Origin: Burkholderia contaminans
Lineage (GTDB): Bacteria > Pseudomonadota > Gammaproteobacteria > Burkholderiales > Burkholderiaceae
Direction: 5' to 3'
Assembly: GCF_029633825.1 (NCBI RefSeq)
Contig: NZ_CP090640.1
Coordinates: 2,542,001 to 2,606,000 of the forward strand
DNA: 64,000 bases
In this document: positions 1-8,868 of the stretch, in pieces
Layout of the letters: each line of letters begins with the position of its first letter
Position numbering within the stretch: position 1 is the stretch's first letter
Program-made: the position numbers and the translations under genes
Notes under the pieces: generated by a model
Database searches by the model: none
What the model saw: only the letters and a program-made list of their open reading frames with translations
What the model was told of the DNA's origin: nothing

Positions 1-200
1 GCGACCGGCCGCACGACCGTGCGCACGTTGCGCGGCAGCGCGGCGAGGATCGCGAGCGTGTCGATGTGGCTCGTGTGGTTCGAGAAGTAGATCTTCTGCG
101 TCGGGGACGGCGGCGCCTGATGCCAGACCGGATACGCGCCGGCGACGAGCCGCACGATGGACAGCAGGAAATCGCGCTGCCAGACGTTGAGGATGTTCAT
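1..200 (-). CDS. PlsC-like lysophospholipid acyltransferase, N-terminal part (cut by window start)
   Basis: The first 66 residues can be read from an ATG at 200. They contain an NHTSHID segment near residues 38-44, which is the HX4D catalytic signature of glycerolipid acyltransferases (PlsC family); these move an acyl group to a lysophospholipid or glycerol phosphate at the inner membrane. The rest of the gene lies outside the window. It is divergent from a CDP-alcohol phosphatidyltransferase and a YnbC/YnbD-like pair, so a shared role in making or remodelling a special phospholipid is a reasonable inference. The exact acyl acceptor cannot be told from this fragment. Confidence 0.8.
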   Translation of the reverse strand, partial: MNILNVWQRDFLLSIVRLVAGAYPVWHQAPPSPTQKIYFSNHTSHIDTLAILAALPRNVRTVVRPV

Positions 201-656
201 CGGCGCTGCGCCTCCTGCCTGCCTGCATGGCCCGCTGCTCGTGAGCGGCGGGCGGGACCCCGGAATGCCGGCGCGGCAGGATGCGCGCCGGACGGCCCTT
301 GTTTAAATTTTTTCAAATTCGTGGCTGCCTGTCGCAGGTCCGCGATAATCGGACGATTCGCCGTCACCCGCTGTTGCGTCGCGGCGAATGCGCCGGTCGG
401 CTGCGTGATAATCGGCTGTTGCACGAGTGCCCGTTTGCAGTTCGAATAGATCTCGCCGCGCTCGGGCCAGCGGATTATCGCGAGTTTCCGTCAAAAACGC
501 CAGATTGGCGCCGCGCGTGCGGGCCGGGCGCGTGCTTGACGCATCGGGGCCGCTCGGCGACGATTAGGGCCGTCCATGGAAGGCCGTCCAAGGCCGTTTC
601 GCCGCCCGGGGCATGGCGGCGGAAAATGTATCCGACTGTGCCGCACAAATAAAACG
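201..656. promoter_or_regulatory. Divergent intergenic region with three spaced GATAATC-type elements
   Basis: No credible gene lies here; the open frames crossing it are short and unlike any family I know. An AT-rich patch at about 300-325 stands out in GC-rich DNA. A 12-bp element of the form CGCGATAATCSG occurs at 341-352, imperfectly at 404-415, and inverted at 471-482, roughly 65 bp apart. These could be regulator sites serving both the acyltransferase and the YnbA-like gene, but no known regulator is recognised. Confidence 0.35.
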
Positions 657-1262
657 ATGAGCCTCTACGCACTCAAACCCAAATTCCAGAACCGTCTGCG
701 CCCGTTCGCGAACTCGCTCGCCGAGCGCGGCGTGACGGCCAACCAGGTCACGCTGTTCGCGGCCGGCGGCTCGATCGTCGTCGGCGCGCTCGCCGGCCTC
801 GGCGTGTTTGCCCGCGCGCTGTTCCTGCTGATCCCGCTGTGGCTGTTCGCGCGGATGGCGCTCAACGCGATCGACGGGATGCTCGCGCGCGAGCACGGGC
901 AGAAGAGCACGCTTGGCGCCTACCTGAACGAACTCGGCGACGTCGTGTCCGATGTCGCGCTGGTGCTGCCGTTTCTCGCGGTTCCGGCGTTCGCTCCGGC
1001 GGATGTCTGGCTGTTCGCGCTGACGGCGGTGATCGTCGAATGCGCGGGGCTGATCGGCCCGCTGGTCGGCGTGAGCCGCCGCTACGACGGCCCGTTCGGC
1101 AAGAGCGACCGTGCGCTCGCGCTCGGCGCGTTTGCGCTGTGGATCGGGCTCGGTTTCCCGGTCGGCGGCGTTGCCGCATGGTTGTGGCGGCTGCTGATCG
1201 TGCTGTCGATCGTGACCGTCGTGCGGCGCGTGCAGGCCGGCATCGCGGAAAAGGGCGGTTGA
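657..1262 (+). CDS. CDP-alcohol phosphatidyltransferase family protein (YnbA-like)
   Basis: This integral membrane enzyme would swap the CMP of a CDP-alcohol for another alcohol, building a phospholipid head group. About residues 63-91 carry the family signature in a variant form, NxxDGxxAR then GxxxNxxxD. The first and third of the usual four Asp residues are Asn, which as I recall is also true of E. coli YnbA, so it is probably a subfamily trait rather than damage. The 201-residue length and several hydrophobic helices fit the family. The ATG at 657 is chosen because the MSLYALKPKFQ start matches the domain edge, and the longer frame upstream is Arg-rich noise. It begins a run with YnbC- and YnbD-like genes, as in the E. 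coli ynbABCD cluster. Confidence 0.85.
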   Translation: MSLYALKPKFQNRLRPFANSLAERGVTANQVTLFAAGGSIVVGALAGLGVFARALFLLIPLWLFARMALNAIDGMLAREHGQKSTLGAYLNELGDVVSDVALVLPFLAVPAFAPADVWLFALTAVIVECAGLIGPLVGVSRRYDGPFGKSDRALALGAFALWIGLGFPVGGVAAWLWRLLIVLSIVTVVRRVQAGIAEKGG

Positions 1263-1343
1263 AAAAGTCGTCAGGGCAGTTGCGGTACCGGGCGCCGGAG
1301 GGCGGCGCACCAAGATTCGAATAACGAAACGAGAGAGAAACGC

Positions 1344-3113
1344 ATGAGCGCACGCACGGCCCGCGAGGCCGACTTCATCACGCACGACGGCGAAACGCTG
1401 TTCTATCGTCACTGGCCCGCCACCGGCCCGCGCTGCCGCGGCGCCATCGTGTTGCTGCACCGCGGACACGAACACTCGGCGCGCGTCGCGCACCTGGTCG
1501 ACGAACTCGACCTGCCCGATTTCGCATTTTTCGCGTGGGATGCGCGCGGCCACGGCCGCTCGCCCGGCGCACGCGGCTACAGCCCGAGCGCGGCCGCGTC
1601 GGTGCGCGACCTGCAGACCTTCGTCGAACATATCCGCGACACGCACGGCATCGCGATCGAGGACATGGCGGTGGTCGGACAGAGCGTCGGCGCGGTGCTC
1701 GCAGCCACCTGGGCGCACGATTATGCGCCGCCGATCCGCGCGCTCGTCGTCGCGTCGCCGGCGTTCCACATCAAGCTCTACGTGCCGTTCGCGCGGCCGG
1801 GCCTGCGGCTGATGCACAAGCTGCGCGGGCTGTTCTACGTGAACAGCTACGTGAAGCCGAAATTCCTCACGCACGATCCCGAGCGGATCGCGAGCTATGC
1901 GTCCGATCCGCTGATCACGCGGCCGATCGCGGTCAACATGTTGCTGGACCTGCAAGACACCGCGCAGCGGATCGTCGCCGACGCGGCCGCGATCACCGTG
2001 CCGACGCAGCTGCTGATCTCGGGCGCCGACTGGGTCGTGCATCGCGGCCCGCAGGACCGCTTCTTCGAACGCCTCGGCGCCGCGCGCAAGGAGCGCATCG
2101 TGCTGCCGGGCTTCTATCACGACACGCTCGGCGAACGCGACCGCGCGCAGGCGCTCGCACCGCTGCGCGCCTTCGTGCTGCGCGAATTCGATGCACCGAG
2201 CCCGCGCGTGTCGCTCGCCGACGCCGACCGGCGCGGCGCGTTCCACGACGAATACGCGGCGCTCGGCCGGCCGCCCGCGAATGTGTTCGCGCGTGCGTAC
2301 TGGGCGCTCACGCGCGCCGGCCTGAAGGCCGGCGGGGCGCTGTCGGACGGCATCGCGCTCGGGCTGCGGCTCGGCTTCGATTCGGGCTCGACACTCGACT
2401 ACGTGTATCGCAACCGCGCGCAGGGGCGGCTCGGCATCGGCGCGCTGATCGATCGCACCTATCTTGATTCGCCGGGCTGGGTCGGCATCCGCCAGCGCAA
2501 GGTGCATCTGCAGGAACTGATCGGCGCGGCGATCGGCCGCCTGCGCGGCCACGGCGCGCCGGTGCGGATCGTCGACATCGCGGCGGGGCACGGGCGCTAC
2601 GTGCTCGACGCGATCGCGTCTGCCGCCGAGCGCGACGGCGCGGCGCCCGACGACATCACGTTGCGCGACTACAGCCCGCCGAACGTCGAGGCCGGGCGCG
2701 TGCTGATCGCGCAGCGCGGCCTCGAGCCGATCGCACGCTTCGAGCGCGGCGACGCGTTCGACGAGGCGTCGCTCGCGACGCTCGAGCCGCGTCCGACGCT
2801 CGCGATCGTGTCGGGCCTCTACGAACTGTTCGGCGAGAACGCGCTGATCGAACGCTCGCTGCGCGGGCTCGCGCAGGCCGTGCCGCCGGGCGGCTATCTC
2901 GTCTATACGGGGCAGCCGTGGCATCCGCAGCTCGAGTTCATTGCACGTGCGCTGAACAACCACCGCGGCGAAGCGACCTGGGTGATGCGCCGCCGCTCGC
3001 AGGCCGAGATGGACGAGCTCGTCGCGCGCGCGGGCTTCCGCAAGCTCGACCAGCGGATCGACGAAATGGGCATCTTCACGGTCAGTCTCGCGCAGCGGGT
3101 CGACGCGTCATGA
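1344..3113 (+). CDS. Two-domain alpha/beta hydrolase-methyltransferase (YnbC-like)
   Basis: The N-terminal part (about residues 15-290) is an alpha/beta hydrolase of the lysophospholipase/monoglyceride lipase type, with the nucleophile elbow GQSVG and a GHGRSPG oxyanion-side segment. The C-terminal part (about 340-589) resembles a class I SAM methyltransferase, with motif I in VDIAAGHGRY. This two-domain layout and 589-residue length match E. coli YnbC. It lies 81 bp after the YnbA-like gene, and its TGA overlaps the next ATG (ATGA at 3110-3113), so the two are probably translationally coupled. A role in lipid deacylation and methylation is inferred from domains and neighbours; the substrate is unknown. 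Confidence 0.85.
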   Translation: MSARTAREADFITHDGETLFYRHWPATGPRCRGAIVLLHRGHEHSARVAHLVDELDLPDFAFFAWDARGHGRSPGARGYSPSAAASVRDLQTFVEHIRDTHGIAIEDMAVVGQSVGAVLAATWAHDYAPPIRALVVASPAFHIKLYVPFARPGLRLMHKLRGLFYVNSYVKPKFLTHDPERIASYASDPLITRPIAVNMLLDLQDTAQRIVADAAAITVPTQLLISGADWVVHRGPQDRFFERLGAARKERIVLPGFYHDTLGERDRAQALAPLRAFVLREFDAPSPRVSLADADRRGAFHDEYAALGRPPANVFARAYWALTRAGLKAGGALSDGIALGLRLGFDSGSTLDYVYRNRAQGRLGIGALIDRTYLDSPGWVGIRQRKVHLQELIGAAIGRLRGHGAPVRIVDIAAGHGRYVLDAIASAAERDGAAPDDITLRDYSPPNVEAGRVLIAQRGLEPIARFERGDAFDEASLATLEPRPTLAIVSGLYELFGENALIERSLRGLAQAVPPGGYLVYTGQPWHPQLEFIARALNNHRGEATWVMRRRSQAEMDELVARAGFRKLDQRIDEMGIFTVSLAQRVDAS

Positions 3114-4520
3114 GCGCGCTCGGCGGCGGCGCGAGCGGCCTCGCCGAACCGGCCACGGCGGCCGGCGCACGCGATGCGTCGTTCGCGCTGCGCTTCGGCT
3201 GGCTCGCGGTGATGGGGGCCGTGTTCTTCTCGACCTACGGCTTCGCGAACTGGCTCGCCGCGCGCCGCGCGGGGGTGCCGACCTTCGCGTTCGGCTGGGA
3301 GCATGCGATCCCGTTCGTGCCGTGGACGATCGTGCCGTACTGGTCGATCGACCTGCTGTATGCGCTGTCGTTCTTCTTCTGGACGCGCCGCGCCGACCTG
3401 CTCGATCACGTGAAACGGCTGTTGACCGTGCAGCTGATTTCGGTCGCGTGCTTCATCGCGTGGCCGCTGCGCTTCGGGTTCGAGCGGCCCGACGCGGGCG
3501 GCGTGGCCGGTGCGTTGTTCACGCTGCTGATGGGCTTCGACAAGCCGTTCAACCAGGCGCCGTCGCTGCACATCGGGCTGCTCGTCGTGCTGTGGGCCGT
3601 CTATGCGAAGCACCTGCGCGGCACGCTCGCGCGCGTCGTGCTGCACCTGTGGTTCGCGGCGATCGGCGTGTCGGTGCTGACCACCTACCAGCATCACGCG
3701 ATCGACGTGCCGACCGGCGCGGCCGTCGGCTGTCTCGCGCTGTTCCTGTTTCCGCTGCGCGATGCCGCGGAGCCGGCTGCCGGGCGCCGATGCATCGCCC
3801 GGCGCGGCCGGCCGCGCGCTCGCGCGCCGCTATGCGCTTGGCGCGGCAGCGGTCGCGCTCGTGGCGCTCGGGTGCGTGCCGCGCGCGCCCGGCTGGGCGC
3901 TGGCGGCAGGGTGGGTCGCGCTGGCGCTCGCCTGTGTCGCGTGGATCTACCGGCGCGGCGCGCCCGGCGCATTCCAGAAGGACGCGCACGGTCGGTTCCC
4001 GGTCGTCATTCGCTGGCTGCTCGCGCCGACGATCGCCGGCGCGTTCGTCAATTCGCGGTTGTGGACGTTCCGGCAGCCGGCGCCGGTGCGGATCGACGAA
4101 CGCGTTTCGATCGGCCGCACGCCGACCACGCGCGACGTGCGCTGCCACGGTTTCACCGCACTGGTCGACCTGACCGCCGAAATGCCGCGCTGGGCGTCGA
4201 TCGATGCGTCGTCGCTCGCATATGCGAGCGTGCCGCAACTCGACCTCGTCGCGCCGACGGCCGCGCAACTCGCGCAGGCCGTCGCGGCGCTCGAACGCCT
4301 GCACGGGGAAGGGCGCGACGTGCTGGTTTGCTGCGCGCTCGGCTACGGGCGCAGCGTGCTGTGCGCGGCCGCGTGGCTCGCGGCGCGACGCGGGCTCGGC
4401 GATGCGCGTGACGCGCTGGCCGCCGTGCGTGCGGTGCGGCCGCATGCGGTGTGGTCGGACGACAGCGTGGCCGTGCTGCAGCAATGGATCGATCGCCGTC
4501 GCGGCGCGGGAGGCGCGTGA
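3110..4520 (+). pseudogene. YnbD-like PAP2 / dual-specificity phosphatase fusion, frameshifted
   Basis: The first frame (from ATG 3110) encodes a membrane PAP2 phosphatase, with the PSLH and YQHHAIDVPTG catalytic segments. The second frame (open from about 3762 to 4520) adds two or three hydrophobic helices and then a cysteine phosphatase with the CX5R loop CALGYGRS. E. coli YnbD has this same PAP2-DSP fusion, so both halves belong to one gene. The switch falls at about 3782-3784, where GGG in place of GG would explain it; removing one G gives a smooth join (AAGADASPGAAG). It could be a sequencing indel or a true mutation. As written, the PAP2 half runs into an Arg-rich out-of-frame tail ending at 4411. 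Confidence 0.75.
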
Positions 4521-4972
4521 TGCGCGACCCGTCCGCGCCGTTCAGGATCGCCGCCGCGCGCGGCGCGCTCGATGCGGGCGCGTGGGCGATCGCGGTCGCG
4601 CTGGCCGCGGCCGGTGCCGGCTGGTGGATCGCGTCGGGCTGGGCGCCGGCGACGATCGCCCGCGTGCTGCTGGCCGTCGTCAGTACCGGGTCGGGGATCG
4701 CGGCGCTGTGGTACGCGGTGCGGATCGAGATCGACCGGCGGCTGTTCGCCGCGCTCGCGCGTGCGGCGGCGGGCGAGGAATCGGTCGACGACGGGCTCGC
4801 GGCGCTCGACCGCGCGCTCACGGATCTCGGCTGGATCGACGCATCGAAGGCCGGACGTGCGCTCGACGCACGCGTGCGCGGTGCGGTCGGGCTGTGCCGC
4901 GCCGGTGTGCTCGTCGCGATCGTGCAGTGGCTCGTGGTCGGGCTCGCGATCGCCGTTCCGCAGATCGGCTAG
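4520..4972 (+). CDS. Small membrane protein of unknown function
   Basis: A 150-residue protein starts at ATG 4520, overlapping the preceding stop (TGATG). It has two adjacent hydrophobic segments at about residues 20-65 and another near the C-terminus (about 125-148), with a charged, probably cytoplasmic middle containing EEXVDDGLAALDRAL. I recognise no family. The stop-start overlap and shared codon usage make it the last gene of the ynb-like operon, so a role linked to the phosphatase or its lipid product is possible but unproven. Confidence 0.65.
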   Translation: MRDPSAPFRIAAARGALDAGAWAIAVALAAAGAGWWIASGWAPATIARVLLAVVSTGSGIAALWYAVRIEIDRRLFAALARAAAGEESVDDGLAALDRALTDLGWIDASKAGRALDARVRGAVGLCRAGVLVAIVQWLVVGLAIAVPQIG

Positions 4973-5052
4973 CGCCCGTTCGAGCCAGCCGTGGGCGGTC
5001 GGGGTGTCGTTCCGGCCGCCGGCTCGTCAAGAAAGCCGCCGTCGCGTACGCG

Positions 5053-6102
5053 TTACGCGTGCGCCGTCCGCCGTGACCGCGTGCGCTTCACTTCATACAT
5101 CGCCTGGTCCGCATGCTCGATCAGCGCGTTCATGTCGGTGCCGTCGTCCGGCAGCAGCGCGATCCCGACGCTGACGCCGAGCCGCATCGGGCGCCCCTCG
5201 AATTCGAACGGTTCGCCGACCTGGCGTGCGAGCCGCGTGCTTTGCGCATGCGCATCGTCGCGGCTGCCGATGTTCGGCAGGATCACCGCGAACTCGTCGC
5301 CGCCGATGCGCGCGACCGTGTCCGAGCGCCGCACCGCCCCCTGCATCCGCGTGGCGATCTCGCGCAGCGCCGCGTCGCCCGCGCGGTGGCCGAATCCGTC
5401 GTTGATCGGCTTCAGCCCGTCCATGTCGATGTTGAGAATGCCGAGCCGGCCGTTCGCGCGCAGCGCCGTGTGCATCGACTGCCGCAGGCGGTCGTAGAAC
5501 AGCGCGCGGTTCGGCAGGCCGGTGAGCGCGTCGTGCGTCGCGCGCAGGTACAGTTCGTTCGCCTCGTTGCGCGCCGCGTGGAACATCGCGGCGGCGATCA
5601 GGTCGGCCGTCAGCCGCAGCGTCCCCGCGTCGGCTGGCGAAAAGCCGTCGACTTCCGGCGACATTACCTTCAGCACGCCGACGGTCGTGTCGGCATGGGT
5701 GAGCGGCATCACGAGCATCGAGCGCAAGCCGACCCGCCGGCAGGCGTCGCGGTCGACGCGCGGGTCGGTTTCCGAATCGATGCAGTGCAGCAACGCGCCT
5801 TGCTGCACGCACAGGCCCGACAGGCTGCCCGAGCGCCGCAGCCGCAGGCCGAGCATCCCGGCGGCCGTGCCGGACGCGGCGCGGTACACCATGTCGTCGC
5901 CCTCGGCGAATTCGACCGCGGCGGCGCTCGCGCCGGTGAGCCGTGGCACCTGCTCCGCCACATAGGCCATCACGCTGCCGAGATCGAGGCCGAGCTTCGC
6001 GATCTCGGTCTGCGCGGCGATGATGCGCAGCAGCGTATCGGGGGACGGAGTGGCAGTGTGGACGATTTGATTCAAGTCGGTTTTCCGTGAACGAAAGTAC
6101 AT
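5053..6102 (-). CDS. GAF-GGDEF diguanylate cyclase next to the cellulose operon
   Basis: Residues about 25-175 form a GAF-type sensor, and 185-345 a GGDEF domain with an intact active site: GGDEF at 267-271 and a substrate-binding DMDGLKPINDGFGH stretch. An RRSD at 258-261, five residues before GGDEF, is a complete inhibitory I-site, so product feedback is expected. No membrane helix or signal peptide is seen, so the enzyme is cytosolic. It makes c-di-GMP from two GTP. The start MYFRSRK at 6102 is preferred; the frame upstream is Pro/Arg-rich and lacks domain sequence. It is divergent from bcsB, whose operon encodes two c-di-GMP receptors, which suggests local supply of the activator. Confidence 0.88.
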   Translation of the reverse strand: MYFRSRKTDLNQIVHTATPSPDTLLRIIAAQTEIAKLGLDLGSVMAYVAEQVPRLTGASAAAVEFAEGDDMVYRAASGTAAGMLGLRLRRSGSLSGLCVQQGALLHCIDSETDPRVDRDACRRVGLRSMLVMPLTHADTTVGVLKVMSPEVDGFSPADAGTLRLTADLIAAAMFHAARNEANELYLRATHDALTGLPNRALFYDRLRQSMHTALRANGRLGILNIDMDGLKPINDGFGHRAGDAALREIATRMQGAVRRSDTVARIGGDEFAVILPNIGSRDDAHAQSTRLARQVGEPFEFEGRPMRLGVSVGIALLPDDGTDMNALIEHADQAMYEVKRTRSRRTAHA

Positions 6103-6555
6103 CCGGCGGCCCGGGATTGCGGTAGCATACGCGCCGCCTCGCGGCCGCGCGTTCAGGCCGGGCGGTCTGCAACGGACCGCCGCTGGCCGGCCGATCCGCG
6201 CCGGCAGTATGCCGTTCGGCCCGCCGGGCGACAACGGTGCAATTCTTGCCATTCATCCCTCTCGCGAAGCATTTCCGACCGGATTGAGGTTTTTTTCGCT
6301 TCAACGTCGCGAATCGGGGTAAGTTTTGTCCTGTTTTTGAGATAGTGTGACGAATGGGCGTGTGCCGGTGCCAGGCGCGCGTAGCACGGTGACGCGCGAT
6401 TAAAGAAATCGCCGCATCGTTTCGATAAATGAATCAGGCCAGATAGATATATGAGGGGAAGCAGTGGGGATGTTCACTCACGGGCATAGCTGCTTTGCGT
6501 GCATCGATTTCGATGCGACGGACGACCGGATGATCCAGACGAAACGGAGTGCCGC
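6103..6555. promoter_or_regulatory. Divergent control region between the diguanylate cyclase and bcsB
   Basis: This 453-bp gap holds no credible gene. Relatively AT-rich stretches occur at about 6285-6355 and 6400-6470, the latter ending close before a likely bcs transcription start. The bcsB ribosome site is a CGGAG about six bases before ATG 6556. No textbook -35/-10 pair stands out, and I could not identify an operator for a named regulator. The cyclase and the nine-gene cellulose operon must both be driven from here. Confidence 0.45.
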
Positions 6556-8865
6556 ATGAAGCCGGCCGTGTCGCTGCTCGTCATTTCGGCCGCGATGGTC
6601 GGCGCGTTTCATGCCGCCGTGCTGTCGGCCGCGCCGATGCCGGCCGTGCCGGTCGCTGCGGCATCCGGCGCTGCACCCGCGCCGGTGCTCGCGGCCGCGC
6701 CTGCGGCGGCCAGCGCGACCGCGGCCGGCTTGCCGGCGACGACGGTGCGCCTGCCGTTCGCGTCGCTCGGCGCGTTCGATCCGCTGCGCCTGCGCGGCGC
6801 CGACGACGCACGCACGATCAACGCGGGCGTGCGGCTCGATCGCGTGGTCACCGGCGCGCGGCTGCGCCTGACCTATGCGTATTCGCCGTCGCTGGTGTTC
6901 CCGATGTCGCACCTGAAGGTGTCGGTGAACGGCGAGGTTGTCGCGACCGTCCCGTTCGACGCCGCGCAGGCGGGCCGCACGGTCACGCAGGAAATCCCGA
7001 TCGATCCCCGCTACTTCTCGGATTTCAACCAGATCGGCTTGCGCCTGATCGCGCACTACACGCTCGACCATTGCGAGGATCCGGCCAACTCGGCGTTGTG
7101 GGCCGACGTGAGCCCGAAGAGCGAGCTGATCCTCGACGAATCGCCGGTCCGCCTCCCGAACGATCTCGCGCTGCTGCCCGCGCCGTTCTTCGACCGGCGC
7201 GACAACGGCCGCGTGCGGCTGCCGTTCGTGCTGCCGGCATCGCCCGATTCGGCGACGCTGCGCAGCGCGGGCGTGCTCGCGTCGTGGTTCGGCGCGCTGG
7301 CCGACTACCGGCATGCGCGCTTCCCGGTATCGTCCGGGCTGCCGGCCGACGACCAGGCGGTGGTGATCGGCACGGCCGCGATGCTGCCGGCCGGCCTCGC
7401 GCTGCCGTCGATCAACGGCCCGCTGCTCGCGGTGGCCGACAACCCGGCCGCGCCGGGGCGCAAGCTGCTCGTCGTCACGGGCCGCACCGCGGCCGAGGTC
7501 GACGATGCGGTCGCGACGCTCGTGCTGGGCCGCATGGCGTTGTCGGGGCCGTCGGCGACGGTCGCGCACGTCGATCTCGGCGCGCCGCGCAAACCGTACG
7601 ACGCGCCGCGCTGGCTGCCGGTGAACCGGCCGATCACGTTCCGCGAACTCGTATCCGATGCGCGCGAGCTGGAAGTGCGCGGCACGTCGCCCGACGCCAT
7701 TCGCCTGAACCTGCGCGTGCCGTCCGACCTGCATTCGTGGAACGGCGCGGGCGTGCCGATCACGCTGCGCTACCGCTATACGGCGCCGACGGTGCAGGAC
7801 AACTCGACGCTTGCCGTCGAGATCAACGACCAGCTCGTGAAGTCGTACCGGCTCGGGCCGGCCAATGCCGAGGACGCGCACGGCCGCATGCAGCTGCCGT
7901 TGCTGTCGGTGCCCGAAGGGCGCGTGACGAGCGACGTCGACATTCCGGCGTTCCGGGTCGGCAGCGGCAACCAGCTGCAGTTCCGCTTCACGCTCGACTC
8001 GCAGAAGACGGGCCTGTGCTCGAGCACCGCGACCGAGCCGCAGCGTGCGGCGATCGACCCCGATTCGACGATCGACTTCTCCCACTTCGTCCATTACGCC
8101 CAGTTGCCGAACCTCGCGTTCTTCGCGAACAGCGGCTTCCCGTTCACGCGCTTCGCCGACCTGTCGCAGACGGCCGTCGTGATGCCGGACCGGCCGTCTA
8201 AGCAGGAGCTCGAGGCCTACCTGACGATGCTCGGCCACATGGGCGAATGGACCGGCTTCCCCGCGCTGCGCGTGCAGGTCGCACGGCCCGGTGACGTCGC
8301 CGCGCTGTCGGGCAGCAAGGACCTGCTCGTGATCGACGGCTCGCCCACGTCGCCGCTGCTCGCGCACTGGCGCTCGGCGCTGCCGCTCGTGATCGGCGAG
8401 CAGGGCAGCGCGGGCGGCGAAGGCGCCGCGCGCGTCGCGTTCTCGGTGAAGGAGCGCTGGCGCAATGGCGTCGGTCTCACCGAAGGCGGCGCGCATATCG
8501 AGCAGACGGGCTCGCTTGCGGCGCTCGCCGGGTTCGAGCTGCCGGGCAGCCGGGGGCGCAGCGTCGTCGCGCTGACGGCGACGGACCAGCCGCGCCTCGG
8601 CGATTTGCTCGACGTGTTCGAGAACGCCGGGCTCGTGTCGCAGCTGCAGGGCGACCTGGCACTGGTGCGGCCGGGGCAGGTCGACAGCCTGCGCGTCGGC
8701 GAGCCTTACGTGGTCGGGTTCGTGCCGTGGTATGCGCGCGTGTGGACGCAGGCGGCGCGGCATCCGGTCGTGCTGGGCGCGGTCGGCGTCGTGGCGGGGC
8801 TGCTGCTCGCGCTCGGCGTGTTCAGCGTGCTGCAGAGAATCGCCGCGCGTCGACGGGGGATGTAA
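6556..8865 (+). CDS. bcsB: Cellulose synthase regulatory/periplasmic subunit BcsB
   Basis: BcsB is the periplasmic partner that clamps BcsA and passes the nascent glucan across the periplasm. The 769-residue protein starts with a signal peptide followed by an Ala/Pro-rich linker, then the beta-rich carbohydrate-binding and flavodoxin-like repeats. It ends in the single membrane anchor (about residues 735-760) that contacts BcsA. ATG 6556 is chosen because it gives a signal peptide and has a CGGAG site; the frame upstream does not look like protein. It leads the operon, unlike in E. coli where bcsA precedes it, and bcsZ begins three bases after its stop. Confidence 0.92.
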   Translation: MKPAVSLLVISAAMVGAFHAAVLSAAPMPAVPVAAASGAAPAPVLAAAPAAASATAAGLPATTVRLPFASLGAFDPLRLRGADDARTINAGVRLDRVVTGARLRLTYAYSPSLVFPMSHLKVSVNGEVVATVPFDAAQAGRTVTQEIPIDPRYFSDFNQIGLRLIAHYTLDHCEDPANSALWADVSPKSELILDESPVRLPNDLALLPAPFFDRRDNGRVRLPFVLPASPDSATLRSAGVLASWFGALADYRHARFPVSSGLPADDQAVVIGTAAMLPAGLALPSINGPLLAVADNPAAPGRKLLVVTGRTAAEVDDAVATLVLGRMALSGPSATVAHVDLGAPRKPYDAPRWLPVNRPITFRELVSDARELEVRGTSPDAIRLNLRVPSDLHSWNGAGVPITLRYRYTAPTVQDNSTLAVEINDQLVKSYRLGPANAEDAHGRMQLPLLSVPEGRVTSDVDIPAFRVGSGNQLQFRFTLDSQKTGLCSSTATEPQRAAIDPDSTIDFSHFVHYAQLPNLAFFANSGFPFTRFADLSQTAVVMPDRPSKQELEAYLTMLGHMGEWTGFPALRVQVARPGDVAALSGSKDLLVIDGSPTSPLLAHWRSALPLVIGEQGSAGGEGAARVAFSVKERWRNGVGLTEGGAHIEQTGSLAALAGFELPGSRGRSVVALTATDQPRLGDLLDVFENAGLVSQLQGDLALVRPGQVDSLRVGEPYVVGFVPWYARVWTQAARHPVVLGAVGVVAGLLLALGVFSVLQRIAARRRGM

Positions 8866-8868
8866 CGG

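Noticed and set aside
6499..6555. An earlier ATG for bcsB at 6499.
   Set aside because: It adds a charged 19-residue stretch ahead of a good signal peptide; ATG 6556 has the ribosome site and normal start.
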